Assembly: GCA_023336855.1 (NCBI GenBank)
Contig: JAMBLK010000039.1
Span: 1 to 25,895, forward strand
DNA length: 25,895 nt
Origin: Actinomycetes bacterium
GTDB lineage: Bacteria; Actinomycetota; Acidimicrobiia; Spongiisociales; UBA5794
Direction of reading: 5' to 3'
The translations under genes were made by a program, and so were the position numbers. The first letter of the stretch is position 1. Every line of letters begins with the position of its first letter. Below the pieces are notes generated by a model. It was given only the letters and a program-made list of their open reading frames with translations. It searched no databases and was not told the origin of the DNA. Below, one piece after another: positions 24,201 through 25,895 of the stretch.

Positions 24201-24469
24201 CGGCGTTCGACACGATGCCCGCGCATCGTCCAGTAGCGCGGCACGATGTCCTTGACGACGCCCTGGAGGATGTGGCCGTAGTGGGGGCTTCCGGTCGCGA
24301 ACGGAGGGCCGTCGTAGAACGTGTACTCCGAATCCGCCGGGCGCATCTCGATCGACGTATGGAACGCGTCGACCCGATCCCAGAGTGCGAGGACGCCCTC
24401 GTCGAGTTCGGGCAGGTCGACACCCGGTGCTACCCGGGAGAATGTGGGTGTTGGCTTCTGATCGGTCAC
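21287..24469 (-). CDS. ileS: Isoleucyl-tRNA synthetase, type 2
   Basis: This class I synthetase charges tRNA-Ile with isoleucine. The 1060 residues show the HIGH motif as PHYGH (62-66), the catalytic WDTHGLPVE, the editing domain (roughly 190-400), AISRNRFWGTTIPIWECDSC, two cysteine pairs (CDSC and CAQC), and KMSKS at 607-611 (GRKMSKSLKNYPDP). The PHYGH...KDIVPRY form marks the eukaryote-like type 2 group, often insensitive to mupirocin by family knowledge. The start is GTG 24469, with GGAGG 4 bases upstream. An open frame to 24565 runs through the T-box and is not the start. The gene is inverted relative to its neighbours. Confidence 0.95.
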   Translation of the reverse strand: MTDQKPTPTFSRVAPGVDLPELDEGVLALWDRVDAFHTSIEMRPADSEYTFYDGPPFATGSPHYGHILQGVVKDIVPRYWTMRGHRVERRFGWDTHGLPVEMEVQKRLGVSGPREIEEFGVARFNEAARDLVNHTTTAFYDVTRRIGRWVDFEDNYKTMDIEFMESVWWGFKQLWDRGLIYKAFKVLPYSWGATTSLSNFEVNLGGYRDVEDPSVTLRLRVTDGNDLAFAGDYLLVWTTTPWTLPGNLAVAVGEDIEYVRVEDDGDHYWVARERVDALWSDATPEIVGTASGSDLLGISYEPPFPHFESERENGAFRVVAMDEVTTEDGSGLVHTAPAYGEADFFALQKAKISAIVDPIDLEARFTDEVPEVEGLHVKAADPILIGLLRDSGVLVHEGRITHSYPFCWRTDTPLIYKAIPSWYVNVEVIKDRMVELNDGIHWVPDYVGTKRFGNWLEDARDYAISRNRFWGTTIPIWECDSCDETVCLGSRDELEALSGVRTDDLHKHILDPITWSCAQCDGTMIRVPEVLDTWFDSGSMPYAQVHYPFENKERFERGFPANFIAEGLDQTRGWFYTLLILSTGIFDQAPFQNCVVTGMVLAEDGRKMSKSLKNYPDPLHVLDEFGADALRAYLINSPVVRADPLRFSEEGVREVVRTVLLPWWNAFSFFTTYAEADAITAEDLAAAPPIAFRPEIDRWILSVLQTLIASVNDEMESYRLFAVTPPIIGFIEHLTNWYIRRSRRRFWSHRGGGDESGKLAAFATLHEVLLTFATVAAPVLPFMAEEMYQRLARPSETGATNSVHLLDYPEADTSLIDTELERAMATSRTVVNLGRTLRKRNDLRVRQPLARVTIVTRDPALRAAIETHTALIAEELNVRTVDVHDDEADLVELSAKADFKRLGPRFGKETKAIAAAIAGLDHDAVAGLLEAGEIMVTGEVLVTEDVVIVRNPREGTVVATEDSITVALDTRLTDDLLVEGIARELVNRVQMLRRSEGFEVADRIRLRWSSDDASLIEAFSVHGGFIAGEVLATTIERDDALAADPVTINDADTIITIERV

Positions 24470-24717
24470 GGGTCCTCCGGCGCTCTTGATTTCGCCGGGA
24501 CGAGGTGGCCCGCGGTACCACCCGGCTTGCCGATCCGGGGACCGGCCGCTCGTTAGCTCCGTCACGGTGGAGTTGTCCGACGGGTTCTACGACCGGCGAT
24601 GCCGGCTCTCTTCCCGCTGCTCGGGGGTGATGTCCACCAGCACGTGGCTCCGACCTCTCACCGTCGTCGGATCGCTGTTCCCACGTGATCTCCGGAGGCT
24701 CGTCCCCTTCATCGCAT
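24470..24717 (-). promoter_or_regulatory. T-box leader of ileS (translational type)
   Basis: The 317-base gap between ileS and the DUF167 gene holds this leader. The conserved T-box UGGUACCGCG is at 24520-24511. It sits in an antisequestrator: GCCGGG just before it pairs with CCCGGC at about 24499-24494, followed by the canonical CGUCCC context. The same 3' arm can instead form CCGGCG...CGCCGG with the sequence that runs into the GGAGG ribosome site (24478-24474), hiding it. An AUC (Ile) triplet in GGACAUCACC at 24631-24629 is a candidate specifier. Upstream, 24687-24681 pairs with 24647-24641, and 24670-24666 with 24654-24650. There is no terminator U-run, so control is predicted at translation, as known for actinobacterial ileS. 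Uncharged tRNA-Ile would switch expression on. Confidence 0.9.
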
Positions 24718-24723
24718 GAACGA

Positions 24724-24729
24724 AGCCTA
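24724..24729 (-). promoter_or_regulatory. Candidate -10 box for the ileS leader
   Basis: TAGGCT on the minus strand would start transcription near 24717, just before the T-box leader. A weak -35 (TTCGAA, 24753-24748) lies 18 bases further upstream. Confidence 0.35.
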
Positions 24730-24774
24730 ACCGTGCCGTGAGGCGTGTTCGAAGGATTATGACCGCCGAGGGCG

Positions 24775-24780
24775 TACGTT
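24775..24780 (+). promoter_or_regulatory. -10 box for the DUF167 gene (leaderless)
   Basis: TACGTT ends 6 bases before GTG 24787, the same geometry as in front of the HNH gene at 1639. There is no SD before the start. I see no clear -35. Confidence 0.4.
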
Positions 24781-24786
24781 TGCCCT

Positions 24787-25065
24787 GTGGAACCCGTTGT
24801 CGAGCACTCTGAAGGCGTCATCGTGCGTGTGCGCGTGGTGCCTGGGGCGTCGCGTACAGAGGTCAAGGGCCGCTACGGCGACAGGATCAAGATCCGTGTC
24901 TCGGCGCCGCCCGAGGGAGGTCGGGCGAACCGTGCCGTCGTCGATCTCTTCGATCGCCTCATCGGTGGCAGCGCCGAGATCGTGAAGGGCCCATCGTCCC
25001 AATCGAAGACTGTGCTGATCCGCGGGGTTGACCGGGCCACGGTCGTGGAGGCGCTCGACGGATGA
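24787..25065 (+). CDS. DUF167 (YggU) family protein
   Basis: This 92-residue protein shows the family pattern in full: VRVVPGASRTEVKG, DRIKIRVSAPPEGGRANRAVVDLF, then IVKGPSSQSKTVLIRG. The function of the family is unknown; members are small alpha/beta proteins found in all domains and often near division genes, including next to yggT. The GTG start is probably leaderless. It is divergent from ileS and upstream of the TraR-like gene on the same strand. Confidence 0.9.
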   Translation: MEPVVEHSEGVIVRVRVVPGASRTEVKGRYGDRIKIRVSAPPEGGRANRAVVDLFDRLIGGSAEIVKGPSSQSKTVLIRGVDRATVVEALDG

Positions 25066-25091
25066 GGTATCACGAATCCCCCGCCTGCTGT

Positions 25092-25097
25092 TATCGT
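25092..25097 (+). promoter_or_regulatory. Candidate -10 box for the TraR/DksA-like gene
   Basis: TATCGT would start transcription near 25104 and leave a short leader with GGGGAGG before ATG 25121. No convincing -35 is visible, and read-through from the DUF167 gene is equally possible. Confidence 0.3.
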
Positions 25098-25120
25098 CTC
25101 GCTTCGAATCGGGGAGGCGT

Positions 25121-25492
25121 ATGGTCAGGGAGTTGGCGCCGGCAACAATGCAGCGACTCGAGCGGAGACTCGAGGACGAACGGACGCGTCTCGTTGCGAT
25201 CCTCGAAGAGATCGATCGTCAACGAGAAGCGGGCCGTCTCGCTGAGAGCGCATCCGAGCACAATCCGGATCCGGACAACGCAGACGGGGGCTCGATTGCG
25301 CTCGAGATGGAGATGGACGTCTCCGTGGAAGAGAACACGAAACTGCTGCTCGAGAAGGTGCTTCATGCACAGGACCGGATGGAGAAGGGCCTCTACGGGA
25401 TATGCGAAGTAACGGAGAATCCGATCCCGGTAGCGAGGCTGGAAGCCCTGCCGTACGCGACGACGACGGTGGAAGCGGCGTCTCGGCGCTGA
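25121..25492 (+). CDS. TraR/DksA-like protein with degenerate zinc finger
   Basis: This 123-residue protein has a long N-terminal coiled coil (about 10-45), an acidic middle (DPDNADGG, then ALEMEMDVSVEENTKLLLEKVLHA), and the C-terminal YGICEVTENPIPVARLEALPYAT region that matches the TraR/DksA zinc-finger family. Three of the four expected cysteines are missing: only C95 remains, with threonine at the second position and no cysteines in the final TTTVEAASRR. The fold may be held without zinc, as in some actinobacterial members. ATG 25121 has GGAGG only three bases upstream, rather close; ATG 25148 is the alternative. The 3' part overlaps lspA. Target, probably RNA polymerase, is inferred only. 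Confidence 0.8.
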   Translation: MVRELAPATMQRLERRLEDERTRLVAILEEIDRQREAGRLAESASEHNPDPDNADGGSIALEMEMDVSVEENTKLLLEKVLHAQDRMEKGLYGICEVTENPIPVARLEALPYATTTVEAASRR

Positions 25493-25895
25493 AGCTCCGT
25501 CTTCTGGCCGCTGCGGTCGCCTCGATCGTGGTGATCGCCGATCAATTGACAAAGGCGTGGGCGCTTCAAGCGCTCGATGATGGGCAGATCGTTCTCATCG
25601 ACGGGTTCCTGAATTTCCGGCTGTTCTTCAATACCGGAGCATCCTTCTCGCTGTTCGCCAAGGGCGGTGCTGTGATCGGCCTCGTGGTCATCGGCGTCGT
25701 GGTCATGATCTTTTTCGCCTTGCGCGAAGCGGGGCATCGCCTCGATGCCGTCGCACTGGGTTTGGTCCTCGGCGGGGCCATCGGCAACCTGCTCGACCGG
25801 ATGTTCCGTGGTAGCGGATTCCTCGACGGAGCGGTGGTCGATTTCATCAACGTCCCGTTCTTCGCGACGTTCAACGTCGCCGATATCGCGATCAA
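25402..25895 (+). CDS. lspA: Lipoprotein signal peptidase LspA (3' end beyond window)
   Basis: LspA cuts the signal peptide from diacylated prolipoproteins in the membrane. The 164 codons present include the first membrane segment with ADQLTKAW (DQLTK at 47-51), FFNTGASFSLF, two further membrane segments, GNLLDRMFRG, and both catalytic aspartates in VVDFINV and FNVADIAI; only the last membrane segment is missing. The sole standard start before the first membrane segment in this frame is ATG 25402, which gives a hydrophilic extension of about 30 residues (glycine, serine and aspartate rich) and a 91-base overlap with the TraR-like gene. A non-standard CTG at 25489 would give the usual short N-terminus. 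Confidence 0.88.
   Translation, partial: MRSNGESDPGSEAGSPAVRDDDGGSGVSALKLRLLAAAVASIVVIADQLTKAWALQALDDGQIVLIDGFLNFRLFFNTGASFSLFAKGGAVIGLVVIGVVVMIFFALREAGHRLDAVALGLVLGGAIGNLLDRMFRGSGFLDGAVVDFINVPFFATFNVADIAI

Noticed and set aside
1..25895. tRNA, rRNA, CRISPR array, insertion sequence or prophage
   Set aside because: No repeat-spacer array, transposase, integrase with intact motifs, or RNA gene was seen; the resolvase-like gene lacks catalytic residues and has no flanking repeats.

Overview
This is a high-GC, gene-dense bacterial window carrying an almost complete division and cell wall (dcw) cluster with its flanks. The gene order (mraZ, rsmH, ftsL, ftsI, murE, murF, mraY, murD, ftsW, murG, murC, murB, ftsQ, ftsZ, pgeF, yggS, sepF, yggT, then ileS, traR-like and lspA), the absence of ftsA, the presence of sepF, the meso-diaminopimelate type of MurE, the frequent GTG starts and a translational T-box in front of ileS all point to an actinobacterium. 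A deep lineage such as Acidimicrobiia is my best guess; this is inference, and no 16S rRNA or other taxonomic marker is present.

Left flank (1-3500): the first codons of an unidentified minus-strand gene, a repeat-rich spacer, two small plus-strand genes of unknown function, a degenerate serine-recombinase-like gene, an HNH endonuclease gene, and a minus-strand pair encoding a universal stress protein and a small Rossmann-fold dehydrogenase-like protein. These genes are short and convergent pairs overlap at their ends.

Core (3510-21113): one long plus-strand transcription unit starts at a consensus-like promoter overlapped by four GTGG repeats spaced exactly 10 bp apart, the expected layout of a MraZ autoregulatory operator. 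Almost every gene joins the next by an ATGA or GTGA overlap, so translation is probably coupled from murF through ftsQ. The unit encodes cytoplasmic precursor synthesis (MurB-F), lipid-linked steps (MraY, MurG), septal polymerisation and crosslinking (FtsW, FtsI), the divisome scaffold (FtsL, FtsQ), the FtsZ ring and its membrane anchor SepF, plus housekeeping genes (PgeF, YggS, YggT). Two places break the tight packing. One is the mraZ-rsmH junction, which holds a long inverted repeat that buries the rsmH start. The other is the ftsL-ftsI junction, which holds a 20-codon reading frame with a near-perfect Shine-Dalgarno sequence.

Right flank (21114-25895): a palindromic spacer sits where divIVA would be expected. 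A type 2 ileS follows in inverted orientation and is controlled by a T-box leader. Divergent from it come a DUF167 gene, a TraR/DksA-like gene that has lost most zinc ligands, and the 5' part of lspA, cut by the window edge.

Most of the window is ordinary actinobacterial housekeeping. The points most worth checking are the mraZ-rsmH hairpin with its SD-led overlapping frame, the mini-ORF before ftsI, the MraZ operator geometry, the T-box switch, the two palindromic spacers, and the pseudo-resolvase.
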